Position numbers and translations under genes: made by a program | Notes under the pieces: model-generated | Databases searched by the model: none | Seen by the model: the letters and a program-made list of their open reading frames with translations, nothing else | Told to the model about the DNA's origin: nothing | From: Rhizoclosmatium globosum | Lineage: Eukaryota; Chytridiomycota; Chytridiomycetes; Chytridiales; Chytriomycetaceae | Direction: 5' to 3' | Assembly: GCA_002104985.1 (NCBI GenBank) | Contig: MCGO01000133.1 | Span: 43,274-107,273, forward strand | Length of the DNA stretch: 64,000 bases | Shown: positions 20,904 through 32,116 of the stretch, piece by piece | Position numbering within the stretch: position 1 is the stretch's first letter | Layout: every line of letters starts with the position of its first letter

Positions 20904-22100
20904 ATGAGCTACACTGCCATCACGCACCTCCAACCACCGCCTTCCAACAACCCTCCAAATCAAAGTACCTTCTCAGGCACATTCACTCTGATCCAAAGTG
21001 CTTCAACTGGCCAAATTAAAGGTCTCCTCAACGCAAACGGCCTAGTCCCTCTGACCCGCCACGCAATCCACATCCACTCGTTCGGCGACACGTCCCAGTT
21101 CGACGCTCAAATCGGTCCTCACTTTAACCCAACAAACACTTCTCACGGATGCCCTTCATCGACCTCAACAACGGCGTTCCACTTGGGCGACATTGGATCA
21201 TTTGACGTTGATTCAACTGGTTCAGTCGTAAACAAGGCCTGGACCCTGACACAGAACAACATCACTCTGATTAACTTGAACAGTCCCGGTTTTGTGCTTG
21301 GCAGAAGTATCGCGATCCATGAGAAGGAGGATGATTGCACGGCTCAGCCAGCGGGGAATTCAGGCGCTAAGATTGCTGTCGGTGTTGTCTCGGCGCTGGA
21401 TTATAAACTGCAACGGCCGGTTTTAGTTGCGAGTGCGGCTGAGGGGCTTTCGGCTGTGGCGGTCTTTGACATGCCAACGAAGAGGGGGTTGATAAGGTCA
21501 AATGGGACACATGTTTCTGTGTCGCTCTCTTCTTTGACACCTTCTTCAACTTATACACTCTCTCTATACCCGTATGGTGGTTCGTCGAATCTCCCAGAAC
21601 CATCGAAAGATATCTGTTCACTCTCAAATGCGCTTGTAACATTCAAATCGGATGCATCTGGTTCTGTATCATCATGTCTTCCTATTATACCGAAAAATTA
21701 CACGTTATATACTTCGTATATGTTTGGACAGGCGTTTTTGTTGATTGATTCCGTGGATACATCAAATTGTAAAGTGACGGGGTTGGCTCCTATCGGTTCA
21801 TCGTCAATCAAGAAGAGCGATGTATGTTCATTGAGTAGTTCTGCATCCTTGACAGGGGGTGGTGGAGGAAGTAACGTGACTTCAAATTCTTCAGAGTCAG
21901 ATAAAGATGATGATGACGACGACGATGGAAATGTAGCGATCGTGATTCCGATTCTTGCTTTGCTTTCTTCCATTGTGCTCTTGACGGCGAGTGTATCGTT
22001 CAGTTGTTGGAAGGTTGTAAATGGGTACCGGAGGTTGAGAGAGGATTCTGCCACTTCAATGGATGGTGGTGGGGGTATTCAGATGCGGAGTATGATTTAG
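20904..22100 (+). CDS. Cu/Zn superoxide dismutase-domain protein with C-terminal membrane anchor
   Basis: A single exon of 398 residues. Residues about 20-165 form a Cu/Zn SOD domain: metal ligands in HAIHIHSFGD, PHFNP, SHGCP, FHLGDIG and SIAIHEKEDDC, plus the disulfide cysteines (GCP, DDC). The usual active-site Arg near the C-terminus of the domain is Lys here (NSGAKIAVGVV). A second about 140-residue beta-rich region, an Asp tract (SDKDDDDDDD), one transmembrane helix (VAIVIPILALLSSIVLLTASV) and a short tail follow. I see no signal peptide, which is odd for a single-pass surface protein; an upstream exon may be missed, or it may be tail-anchored. It should detoxify superoxide at a membrane if active. 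Confidence 0.85.
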   Translation: MSYTAITHLQPPPSNNPPNQSTFSGTFTLIQSASTGQIKGLLNANGLVPLTRHAIHIHSFGDTSQFDAQIGPHFNPTNTSHGCPSSTSTTAFHLGDIGSFDVDSTGSVVNKAWTLTQNNITLINLNSPGFVLGRSIAIHEKEDDCTAQPAGNSGAKIAVGVVSALDYKLQRPVLVASAAEGLSAVAVFDMPTKRGLIRSNGTHVSVSLSSLTPSSTYTLSLYPYGGSSNLPEPSKDICSLSNALVTFKSDASGSVSSCLPIIPKNYTLYTSYMFGQAFLLIDSVDTSNCKVTGLAPIGSSSIKKSDVCSLSSSASLTGGGGGSNVTSNSSESDKDDDDDDDGNVAIVIPILALLSSIVLLTASVSFSCWKVVNGYRRLREDSATSMDGGGGIQMRSMI

Positions 22101-22258
22101 AATATTTTCATTCAATAATAATACTAGATAGTTAAATATTAGAGGATGTAAATTGGCGCAGCGGTTTGACGGAAAATTCTGTCACTTCTTAAAAAAATTA
22201 ATTTAAAGAAATAAATATTGAAAATTTAAGCATCACACAAGGAAATTTGAAGCACAAT

Positions 22259-23284
22259 CTAAATAGCACGCTCGGTAAAGTAACGCAATTCCGTTGTTGA
22301 TGGCGCTCCTGCACCATTTCCCAAAATCCGTCCAGGATGAACTAACACCAAGCAAAAACCTAGTTCAATTAAATTAGTTTTATGCCACGGGTATAAATCA
22401 AGAAGAACCTTACAAGAAATTGCCATCAACAAGAAATCAAACCCATACAAATACAACTCATTCTTTGCAATTGGTCCATCATACCCAATCACAAACTCAA
22501 CCAACCGAAACACACTTCTCACCAACACGACCCCAGACGCCAAGACAAGCACACTAAAAACCTTCCTCCAATGCGGATTCAAAGCCGCAACACACCCCAC
22601 AACCTCCAAATCCCTCGCCCTCGCATAAAAAACCCACGCAATCCCAAGATACACACAAAACGAACCCAACTGCAACCCAATCCCACCAACCATAACCCAA
22701 CTCCCCACCTTCTGCACCCCTTCCCCCGCATCCGGCGCACTCGCAATCCCAGCCCCAACAACCTGCACAAAAAACGTAACAACCTCCACCCCAACAAACA
22801 CCCAACTCGCGTTCCGAAACGGCGCAACACTCGGATGACTCGCGTGCATCACCTTCTCTAACAGCGTATACAAACTCGTTGTAACAAGTATCGGCGCGAT
22901 AATAACCGCGACATACTGAACAACGAATTTCGTCGCGTCAAACGGGTCCTGGATGGACATGTATCTGTATATGTACCCAAGGGTTTCGAGGATACATCCG
23001 ATGATGAGGGGGATCATGTATTTGGTTTTGTGGCGGAGGCCGAGGGCGAAGTGGGAGAGGGTTAGGAGGGCGAATGTTGTTGATGCTGTCAGAGCGAGGA
23101 TTGGGCGTGGGGGTTCAAAGAAGGGGGAGAGGGAGTAGTTCCAGTCGCCGTTGGGTAGTTTTTGGAGGGACGGGTCCATTTTTTTTCCTTGGAGTATGGT
23201 CTCGTTGGGGTGTTTTGCAGAGGCAGGTGTAATTCTAAAAGGGGAACGAGTTGTTTTGTCTGGAAGATTATGTTGAACCTTCAT
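22259..23284 (-). CDS. RTA1-like 7TM lipid-translocating/exporter family protein
   Basis: Two exons (23284-22414, 22359-22259), 323 residues after removing a 54-nt intron. Seven hydrophobic helices fit the RTA1/RTM1 family. Typical elements are GCILETLGYIYRYMS, APILVTTSLYTLLEKVM, VGAGIAS, VLVRSVFRLVEF and, across the splice, CLVLVHPGRIL near the C-terminus. Family knowledge: RTA1-like proteins are fungal plasma-membrane proteins linked to resistance to toxic lipids and sterol-targeting compounds. The start could be the internal ATG giving MDPSLQKLPNG (36 codons later), which is nearer the family norm. Confidence 0.85.
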   Translation of the reverse strand: MKVQHNLPDKTTRSPFRITPASAKHPNETILQGKKMDPSLQKLPNGDWNYSLSPFFEPPRPILALTASTTFALLTLSHFALGLRHKTKYMIPLIIGCILETLGYIYRYMSIQDPFDATKFVVQYVAVIIAPILVTTSLYTLLEKVMHASHPSVAPFRNASWVFVGVEVVTFFVQVVGAGIASAPDAGEGVQKVGSWVMVGGIGLQLGSFCVYLGIAWVFYARARDLEVVGCVAALNPHWRKVFSVLVLASGVVLVRSVFRLVEFVIGYDGPIAKNELYLYGFDFLLMAISCKVLLDLYPWHKTNLIELGFCLVLVHPGRILGNGAGAPSTTELRYFTERAI

Positions 23285-23565
23285 TTGACAAAAATTAAGT
23301 GCAATTAGTTTGTCAGTCTATATTATTGAGGAAGAGGAACAGCTGTTAACATACCCCAATCTTAAGGAATTTCAGCATACAAACCGTTGCGGTGATATGG
23401 CTTCGCATGAAGATTAATTGTAGGTTCCTTTTTCAACTACTTCCGTCAAGTATCGCTGAATTGAACATCTTGAAATAGCAAAAATTGAGAAAAATAGACA
23501 GATTTTTACAATTTCCTGTTTAGGAAGGTTGAACCTCAATATAATAACACCTTCGAGAAAACGGC

Positions 23566-23647
23566 GACAACGTGGCCGAGCGGTTAAGGCGACAGACTAG
23601 AAATCTGTTACTCTCTGAGTGCGCAGGTTCAAGTCCTGCCGTTGTCG
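23566..23647 (+). tRNA. tRNA-Ser(AGA)
   Basis: A full cloverleaf: acceptor GACAACG/CGTTGTC, D-arm GCC...GGC, anticodon arm ACAGA-CTAGAAA-TCTGT with anticodon AGA, a long variable arm as in class II tRNAs, and T-arm GCAGG-TTCAAGT-CCTGC. There is no intron. It reads UCU (and UCC by inosine). Confidence 0.96.
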
Positions 23648-24013
23648 TTTTAGGCGGCGGTAGCAGAGGCGTAGTTTGTTGGATGTGGTTGGGGTGGGCG
23701 ATCTGCTAGAAGAATTTGCTTCGTTGCTGCTGTCGAGAGTGCTTCAGCTCTTTTTTATTCAAAAACATTGCCGTTTCCTGAGTTCGTGGTTAGGTTGGGA
23801 ACAGAAGTGGAGGTGTGAGTGTTGGTGATGATTTCCGAAAAAGTTGCAGATTACTTGGACTCCGCTATCATTGTCTCTGCAATCTCTTCTGCAAGTTATA
23901 TATATTTAGTATGATACTGATGGATTGCGAAATCTGGATCCGCAATGCCCTCTTCCATCATATTCCGTCCTTCATTTGGACAACAACTCATATACAGAAC
24001 ATTACCAAAAGGA
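23648..24013. other. Gene-free interval between two tRNA genes
   Basis: A T-rich tract follows the serine tRNA gene and could serve as Pol III terminator (TTTT at 23648-23651 after one G). Nothing else is recognisable. Confidence 0.4.
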
Positions 24014-24102
24014 TGCCTTCTACCAGATTTGAACTGGTGGCCTCCTGCTAGCTGTTCTTACGATACTAGGCAGGCGATCTAAACCAACTGAGCTAAGAAG
24101 GC
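24014..24102 (-). tRNA. tRNA-Thr(AGT) with 14-nt intron
   Basis: Minus strand: acceptor GCCTTCT/AGAAGGC, D-arm with AGTTGGTTTA loop, anticodon stem CCTGC/GCAGG, loop CTAGTA-A with anticodon AGT, and T-arm ACCAG-TTCAAAT-CTGGT. The extra sequence TCGTAAGAACAGCT sits one base 3' of the anticodon, where nuclear tRNA introns always lie. One D-stem pair is imperfect. Confidence 0.87.
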
Positions 24103-24613
24103 AGCCGAGCTTTAATGAGGCAAAGAAATAGAGGAAACCAAGTTCAAACATGAAAGACGAAACACCGTTATAGCTTCCCTTTAACGCCATATATGTGCCG
24201 CGTACTTGGGAATGATCATACTTTCTAGAACGCGTGGAGGAATTATGTTGGGATGCATATCCTACCAAACCACTCTAACCCATCAATAGCTGTCAAATGA
24301 AACAATGTGTAATCAACTATACGAAATCTCACAATATTACGCTAATTTAATTCCTTACCAGCCCACTGTTTTCATAAAATCCAACTACACTCAATTTGAA
24401 GTGGATTATCAGATTTCTGCACGTTGACCAGCTTGAGGAATCACGGAAAGGAAGGCATTCATTTTCTTAAAATTTCTTTGCAGCGAAGAGGAAGGTACCG
24501 GTGAAAATATGAAATTATCTTCGAAATGTTGTTTGCTACTGAATACTTTTATGTCACCCGCAAACAAGAACAACCCAACACAACCAAACAGGAACCCAAA
24601 GTACAGCACAAGT
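24103..24613. other. Gene-free interval downstream of PIG-S
   Basis: A minus-strand frame (24409-24609) would encode a hydrophobic helix (LYFGFLFGCVGLFLFAG), but it lacks an ATG and lies beyond the PIG-S stop codon in another frame. No supported gene or RNA. Confidence 0.4.
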
Positions 24614-26502
24614 TTATTCTGTCTTTTCTTTTTTTCCCCTTCCCTTCATTTGAGCAATCTTTTTCTTGACCTCCGCCGCAATCGTCTGCAACAATGGCAC
24701 TGAAAGAACATCAAATCAGTTTCTCACACAAGAAAAATTAAAATAACAAAACTCACCTCCAACCGGCAAAAACAAGGGCAAATAAACCGCCAACTTGTGC
24801 TCATCTGGGAAATACAACAAACTAACCATCGTCGGGTCAAAGAACGCCCGTTCCGCAGCCCCAATAGCAACTTTGGACGCGGCCAAAGCCTCATCCGCAT
24901 CCAAAGTCTCATACACTCTCTCAACAGCCCCCAAAGAAACCGCAACCTCATCACGAATGTGATCCAACACAACCATATTCTCCAACGACTCAATCATATT
25001 CACAAGCGAATTCAGCGTCGACACGGCTGAAACCGTGTTCTGGAGGGTAGTAAGACGCGTGAGTCTATCCAACTCCCATTTCGTGATTCCATCGCGTGGG
25101 GATCCTTCGTATCGGAACGTGAAGCCAGGGAGGAGGGATTCGGCTTTCGCAAGAGTGACTTCTTTGACACCGAGGAGGCCTCGGAGTTGGGCGAGGAAGG
25201 TAGACATGCTGGGTTCCAAGTCTTGAACTGAGAGTTGGAGCGTGTTTGCGCCGTTACTGCGTTTTACAATGCGTGCGTCTTTGTGGTCGGGGTTGTGGAT
25301 CACGACTCCGCCCCATTGTGGGATACTGAAGGCGTTTGTGTTTGTGAACTCGCCGTTCTCGTCTGCGATTCGTAATGGGGTTTGAGACTCTGTTGGGACG
25401 TAGAGGACAAAGTTGATTGGAGGAGATGTTGAGACGCTGGAACCTCCAAAACTCCATTCAGCGTTGTTGAGGAAGTGAGGCAGGTGGTATGGGTACAGAA
25501 TGTTTGTTTGCTTTCCTGAAATGGTGAGAACGGATGGGTTGATGGCAAGAGTTGTGTAATATTGAGTTTGCGAGTTGATATTCAAAGTGTACAGTTTGGA
25601 GACATGATCAGTGAATGGTTTGATGTATTCTGGCTCGGATACATTAGTAGTCTACCCAGAATCACATTTAAAAACTCTTTACCGTAAATAGCTTCCTGAA
25701 TATTCCAGTCTACAAGCAACGATGTAGGGTCTGCATTAAGCAGGTTGAACATTACGTGATAATCAGTCGAGAACTTGACTTTTCGCATACTGTTTGCATC
25801 CTAACCAAACGTTTCAGTGTTGCAGATACCCTCAATAAAGTACATACATTTCCAATTGTCCCCGACTGAACAGCTCTGAAATCAGCCTTCTCAGGCAAGA
25901 ACAGACCACCAATGACAGTAACAATCTGACGTTCAACACTCTCCACATCACCACACGCAACATTTGTCCGCAAAGCCACGCTTCGATCAGCAAAAAGAAC
26001 GACGCTTCCTTCGCCCTTCAAAGCCTTTGCTCCACACGAAACCGTGAGTGAATAAACACCGTTTCTTGTTGGCCCTGGAACCAAAACTCAGCCTTCACAT
26101 CTCATTCGATTTAAGCTATACCTTTCCCATTATCGAATTCAAATGAGAATCCAAGTGCGTTATCGTCAAAGAGAGAGTCCAACTGCTGCTTTAATTTCGG
26201 AACCAATGCACCAGTGTTAAAAACGGTTCCATCTTCCGCATTCACTGTCAAATGGATCCGAGTTGCGAATTTCTTGGTTAAAATGAGTAAGTGATTTGAT
26301 GAAGGGAGCACATGGTTGGTTTAATGCTCACAAGGTGCTTTTGTGATGAAGCCAATTGCCTGACTTCAGCAACGGGAAGAGCAGCTCGGTGAACTTGAGT
26401 TGTGTAGAACCAGACTGGAATAAAGACAACAATCCAGGCACAGAGCGAAATGACTGTCTGCCATTTGGCTCGGGTGTGTTGGATATCGACTGGCGTTGAC
26501 AT
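24614..26502 (-). CDS. PIGS: GPI transamidase subunit PIG-S (Gpi17)
   Basis: Six exons (26502-26332, 26272-26122, 26074-25848, 25800-25683, 25629-24757, 24699-24614) join to 541 residues, the normal PIG-S length. Near the N-terminus a transmembrane helix (TVISLCAWIVVFIPVWFYTT) is followed by HRAALPVAEV, as in PIG-S. A long lumenal region contains QWGGVVI and LRGLLGV, and a second helix lies near the C-terminus (LAVYLPLFLPVGVPLLQTI) with a Lys-rich cytosolic tail. Family knowledge: PIG-S belongs to the ER GPI-transamidase complex that attaches GPI anchors to proteins. The yapsin-like protease nearby is the kind of protein that needs it, but the genes are not otherwise linked. Confidence 0.9.
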
Positions 26503-26615
26503 GGGATTTGAGTAGAAAATCAATCAATAAAGGAAAGAGTACATATAATTCTATTTAATATTCAATTTAATTATCTGACATCCGTCTCTTTTACCCTTTT
26601 CCTTCCCAGTACACT

Positions 26616-29600
26616 TTACTCCTCCTTCAAAGAACGCTTCACAGCTGGGAAGATACCCGGAATCTCAAACCGAGGAATATCAAAGACAGCCTGAATTGGT
26701 GACGACATATTCACAGTGAACGAGATCTTCTCCAAGATTGCGATATGCTTCGCCTTCACAACTCCACCACCAACATTCTTGACATCCAACAAAGGACGTG
26801 AATCCACATCCGGAAGCTCCTTATACAAAAACTCAAACAACTTCTTTCCAGCTTGAACAACAGACTCCTGCGTCTCCACAAATCCTGGCGTCTTTGGCGT
26901 CATTTTGTTCAACACCCGCAATGCATCTCGGAACGAAACTGCTTCCTTCGATTCACGGAACGTAACAAGCTGCGCCATATCCAGTCTCGCCAACTCAAAC
27001 ACTCGAATCTGTCCCGCATTCAAGTAATCAAGAATCTCCGTCTGCTCCACGCCGTCGTTTTCAGCAAGCGACGGTTTAATCACTTCCACAAGCTCCATTT
27101 CATTGTCGTCTGCGCACATGGAGAAGGAGAATGTTAACGGCATGTTCAAGAGGTATGGGGAATCTGCCACGAGTTTCAACAAGTCTGCGTACTTCAACCG
27201 ATCCTTTTGGAATATGGCTCGACATTTCATGACGTATTGTGCCTTTTCCCTGATTTCAGGTGTAGCTTCAGGACGTAACCACGCTGTCATGTGTTTCTTT
27301 TCGAACGCGGGCATGGACAACCCATCTTCGAACAAGTCTCCAAAATCGTACAACTTGGAACGTGTGAAGTAACTGTCGGAAAGACATAACTCAGAAAAGG
27401 ACTTCATGGCAGAGTAAACGAGGTGGCGAGGATCTTCTTCTGGGATGCCAGCCACGTTTGTCAAGTTCAGCAAGCGGCGAGGGTAATTCGATCCAATCGC
27501 GTTGTAATCGTACCAGTAGATCAAGTGAGGATGCGCTTGGTAAAATGCATCAATCTTGGCGATGAACTCGTCTGGGATGATTTCTGCAAGGAATCCGACC
27601 ATGTTGACTTGACAGTTCAAGCGATACGCCATAATGGGGTTGGGACTTGCGCGAATATCAAGCGTGAAAGTCTTGACAGTTTCTTTTCCATCCGCTTGCT
27701 TCTCTTTCGCTTTGCAAACTTGAGAAAGTGGAAGCAACGGACGCAAGAAACACAGAATCTCAGTTCTCAATGAACCCTCGGAATCAAACAAGACCTCCGT
27801 AATGAGGGACCGGTTATTGAAATAGTTTGGCGCAAAGGCGACGTAGTCTCCAACCAATAAAGCTCGATTCAAGTGCGCCCTCAACAAACTTGCATTCGAG
27901 AAACCGTTGTGGAGTACGACCGTGTTATCAAACGCTGGAATAGACACCAAGAGATCGTTTTCAGTAACTGGACCAGGAACATGCGCAGTGGACTTGACGG
28001 GAACGATATCAATTTTACGAGTGCTCAGCAGCTCGGTCGTGAACTCGATACCGGTAGAATCACCAGCAAGAATAGCAGTATCCTTTGCATCTTGCAATCG
28101 AATCGTCGCCTCCTTCTCCAATCCAATTGCATCCAACACAACGGCGTAAACAATCAACAGCTTATACGCACTGAAAAAGTCTCTCGAGTCTGTAAAGAGT
28201 CTACGTCTCATAAGAATCGCTTCACGGATAGTCTCAAGAGCATCCTTCAACCGATGCGCTTTCACAAACTTGATACTCTTACGTGCAAGATTGATGATAC
28301 GTACTTCGTTTGTAATAATTTCCTGGGAATTCGTGCTGATTGTCAACGCAGTGCCCAAATTCGTTACGACAAAGTCAACAGGATCAGCCTCTCGTTGACC
28401 CGCATTCGAAAGTCTTCTGAAATGTTGAGTGAACAGCGCCAAGAGAGAAACGGACTTGATGGTGGGAGAAGCTGGAATTCCAGTGCCGTACCCAACAAGC
28501 AACTTCTCAACATCCGCTGTTGGTAACTTGGCTTCTTGACACAAGTCATGAATCGTGAGGACAGCTCGCAAAGATCCGACATGGTTGATGGCCCATTGAT
28601 TCAAACGCTCTTCGATCGTCTTGTCAGAGGAATTGATGGTGCCCACCATACTTCCACGAATAACTTGGAATCTCTCAATACCAAGCTTCTCACGGAAGGC
28701 TGGGAAACAGTCTGGCTCCGCGTCAGACTCTCTGAGAAGCCAACGGATATTCGCTACATCCGCTGACGAAATGATTCTAATGTAATTTGGATGAGTTGCC
28801 AAATCAGTTCCACTGAACCCAAGGAACGTCATTGTAGTTCTGCGAAGCAACAGATTCAACACACTCGTAACAAAAGATGGAAGACCTGTCAATCCATTAG
28901 AGTCAATAAAGTAATCAAACCCCAACTCCCTCACCTTGCAACCTCTGCCTCTCCGTATCAATACAACTCTTTGCATCCTTACAATCCCCATGAATCTTAA
29001 ACAAAAACACAACCTGCCCCGCCCCCAACGCAACCGTAAAATACTTCAAGAACGTAGAAAACGCATGCCCATTCGCAACAACAACCAAAACAGGTTTCCC
29101 ACTCGTATTCCCTTCCATCAACCCGGCCCCAAGTTCCCCAACATCCCCCAACCAGACAACATTCCCTCCAAGCTCCGTATACGCATTCTCAATAGCGTCA
29201 TCAAAGTTTGTCGTCACGATGGCGGGACACACACCGCTCATCAATTCACGTGCAAGCCACGTGTGCACAGAATTAGGACGCACACCGCGGAATACCTGGA
29301 CAACCTCCAAATACGAGATTCCAAGTCTCCGTGCCATTGTTTCTGTTGTTGCGAAGGTTGTGAATGTTCCGTCGGTGATTTGGGCGAGGACTGTGTCGAC
29401 GCATTTTGAGACGTGGGCGGCGGTTGTTGGGTTTGCGGTTGTTGCGGCTGTGCGGAGGGCGTTGATGATGAGCTTTATGAAGGGGATCCAAGGTGGGAGT
29501 GAGGATGGTGTGAAGAGCGAGATTGCAGCACCTTGTTTATTGTGTGTGGGGTGGATTAAGTTAGATTATGAGAGTGGGTTCTAGGGGAAGAGAGGGTTGT

Positions 29601-29699
29601 ACCTGCAAAGTAAGTGATTTGGTCCTTTGATCGAATGTCTTGGATAGCGTCAATGGCTCGAGGGGACAGTGGGATCTTGGATGGTGGTTGATCACTCAT
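26616..29699 (-). CDS. SIR2-like (SIR2_2-type) domain protein with large unknown C-terminal region (987 aa)
   Basis: Three exons (29699-29603, 29531-28935, 28885-26616). Residues about 25-265 form a SIR2-like Rossmann domain. The nucleotide-loop motif spans the first splice (TYFAGAAIS, residues 29-37). AIVTTNFDDAIE (136-147) carries the N..D pair, FLFKIHGD (209-215) the His, and TFLGFSGTDL (251-260) closes the fold. The remaining about 720 residues look helical and soluble, with a repeat-like stretch (SIKFVKAHRLKDALETIREAI) that could be TPR-like, and no domain I recognise. Family knowledge: SIR2_2-type domains differ from classical deacetylase sirtuins, and in bacteria several act as NAD-consuming effectors of anti-phage defence. 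The role in this fungus is unknown. Confidence 0.82.
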
Positions 29700-29855
29700 T
29701 TCTTGTCTGATTCGATGACTAGAAAGTGGTTGTTGTTGGATCAGTTCACAGCGGACTATGTTAAGTTAGGCAAGTGGGTCAATCAGAGGTAGTTTCATCC
29801 ACACGAACTACAAAGCGACCTTCAAACTTCCCCCTCATCAATCAGTATGTCAAAT

Positions 29856-29901
29856 CTGAATTGGAAAGGAGTGAGAGTTCAGTGGGGTATGGCGCACTTA
29901 C
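29856..29901 (-). other. Possible 5'-leader intron of the SIR2-like gene
   Basis: On the minus strand GTAAGT (29901-29896) and a pyrimidine-rich CCAATTCAG (ending 29856) enclose 46 nt, the local intron size. A short upstream reading frame (ATGTCTTCCAAATTG) ends at the donor and would stop just after splicing, so the intron is probably in the leader. Confidence 0.35.
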
Positions 29902-29993
29902 CAATTTGGAAGACATTTTTTGAAACAGACAGTTGGCTTGGCTCCAAATGAAATAACAAAAACCATAGACACAAACACCAAGTCTGTATTATT

Positions 29994-31961
29994 TTATTGC
30001 TTCCTCGATGAACTACGTGTCCCAGCCGCAGCCCCTCCAAACTGATTCTGAAAAGCTTCCAGGCCAGCTAGGAATCCTCCAGCTGGATACCAGCTCCCTT
30101 CAGATTCGTTTGATCCTGCAGACATGCTTCCATCGTATTGATACATTTGTTGCTGGTTTATAGCAGAGTATTGCTGCTGTTGTAGTTGCTGCTGCTGTAG
30201 TTGCTGTTGCTGTTGGAGTTGAACGGAAGGTGGAATGGATGACGAAGAAGACGAAGCCTTCTTAGATGCCGGTGGTGCTGCAGGAGGTAGAGTTGACGAT
30301 GCACTCTGTTCTTTGAGGGCTTGTTTCTTTTGTTTCTGTTGGTGCTTCGAATATGCAAGACCGCACGCGTTACAAAGTCTGTCCAGATTTCGATGAGTAT
30401 AAAACTATAATAACTGAAAGATACACACGTTTTCGGTCCAAGTGGGCCTTTCCGCCATTCAGGTGAAGTTGTTGATCCACATTGACGACAATACAGTTCG
30501 TCCACAGGTACTTTGACCCTCTATAGAAACATTAAATTAGCTGTAAAATGAAAGATCCGTGACACAGTACCTTGTTCGAGGCCTTCTTCCCAGACTCCTT
30601 CCCAGCAGCCCCAGAAACAGATTCCCTCTTCCCCGTCCCTGCCCCTGTCCCGGAAGCAGAAGGAACAACAGGAGAAGTACCATCAAAACTACTCATGGGC
30701 TGCATAGGCATCTGATACTGCATAGAAGACGACTCCCCACCATTGAAAAAGTCATTCGACCCACCACCACCACCACCACCATTGGTACCATTGAAATCCC
30801 CCAAGATATTATAATTAACCAATCCACTAGCCTCCATCTCTACATCTTCGAGCCTCTTCTTTCCTTTCCCTTTATCATTCGGGTCCACACCGGCAAACAC
30901 GTTCATTGAAGTCGGGAGAGCGGAAGCGTTTCCCCAGGATGTACTACCCTCCAATTCACGTAAGAGTTGGACAGCAGCGGCTGTCTTTTCTGCAATGGTG
31001 GGACCACTGTCGAATGTTGGGGTTGTGTGTTGCATTTGAGCTGAGACTTTGTTTTTCACGGCTTCGTTGAGTGCGTGTTTGAGTTGTAGGTTTTGAATTC
31101 GGAGAGTGTGGATTGTGTCGATTGGATTGGGACTATTAATTAGAGGTTAGAACGCCATTCTTAAAAACAGGCAGACAGAGGACGTATTTTCTGTGCCCTT
31201 ATTTTCCTCAAATAGAATGAGCTCCGCTCATCAATTCTTCGCTTCGCTTAGGCCTTCAGATTAATCCCTCCAAACTGTAAAACTCACTTGTACACCCGCG
31301 CAACCAATAAAGCATGTGTAGACTCATTCACCAAATTAAGAGAAGTAGGAGCAATCCACTCCGCATCTAAATCCATCAAAACGTATTCCCCAACTCTATC
31401 CATTCTGGTAACTCTACAATATACCGACTTTTTAGTCTTTTCCGCCTTTGCAGCTTCAATCACAGCAATAACGAGCGAAGAATCATCAGGATGTAAGATT
31501 GTCGAGAGTTTCTTTCTGTGAAGGGAGGCTGGAGTGCAACTGAAAGCGAGAGTGAGTACATGTAACTTGTAAGTGAGAGAAAGGGGAGTAAGCGACGCAC
31601 CGAATGACACGCATACACGAAGGAGCAATGTAGTTGATTTGCAGCTCTGAGAAGTTTGAGCTGTTCAACTGGGGCTCTGCGACCACGAGCAGATCCGTCT
31701 TTTCCTGGACAAGGCGACCAAGGGCCTCGGCTGTTCCCGTGAACTTGTTTTGTTTTGTTTAGTTTCGTTGTTTAAACAAGTGGAAAAAGAGAACAAAACC
31801 TGGGCCAGAACAGCGGCAACGTGGCGTGAGTTTTCTGGGTCTTTGTCTTTGTCTTTGTCGCCCTTGGTCGAGGCTCCGTCGTTCGATGTGTAGGCTGGCG
31901 GGATTGGTGGGCCGGACGACGAGGCGAGAAGCCGCGATGTGGCGATGTTGGTTGGATTCAT
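29994..31961 (-). CDS. White-collar-2-like PAS/GATA-finger transcription factor (531 aa)
   Basis: Six exons (31961-31800, 31743-31601, 31539-31288, 31132-30571, 30520-30429, 30378-29994). Residues about 55-185 form a PAS-like domain (ALGRLVQEKTDLLVVAEPQ..., LSTILHPDDSSLVIAVI, CRVTRMDRVGEYVLMDLDAEW), as in WC-2. The GATA finger, completed across the fifth intron, reads CRQC-X18-CNAC with PEWRKGPLGPKTLCNACG, the X18 spacing and sequence typical of WC-2. Gly- and Gln-rich tracts surround it. Family knowledge: WC-2 pairs with the LOV photoreceptor WC-1 to activate light-responsive genes in the nucleus. WC-1 is not in this window. Confidence 0.9.
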
Positions 31962-32116
31962 TGTGTTTGGAAAGTGTGACTGTGACTGTGTGGTGGTCGG
32001 ATTTCAAATTTGGTAAAAGAAGTTTAACAGAAAAGAAAGAGAAAGAGAAAGAGAGAAATTAATGGAACGAGCGAGTGTACAAGAACTCACTGCCTTCCTT
32101 AACAGTTAAGAAAACA

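Noticed and set aside
24409..24609. Minus-strand frame with a hydrophobic N-terminal helix after PIG-S
   Set aside because: It has no ATG, lies downstream of and in a different frame from the PIG-S stop, and the PIG-S tail (EKTE) is already a normal C-terminus.
30160..30240. CAG/CTG-like repeat (poly-Gln) considered as a microsatellite
   Set aside because: It is an in-frame Gln tract of the WC-2-like factor with mixed CAG/CAA/CTA codons, so coding sequence explains it.
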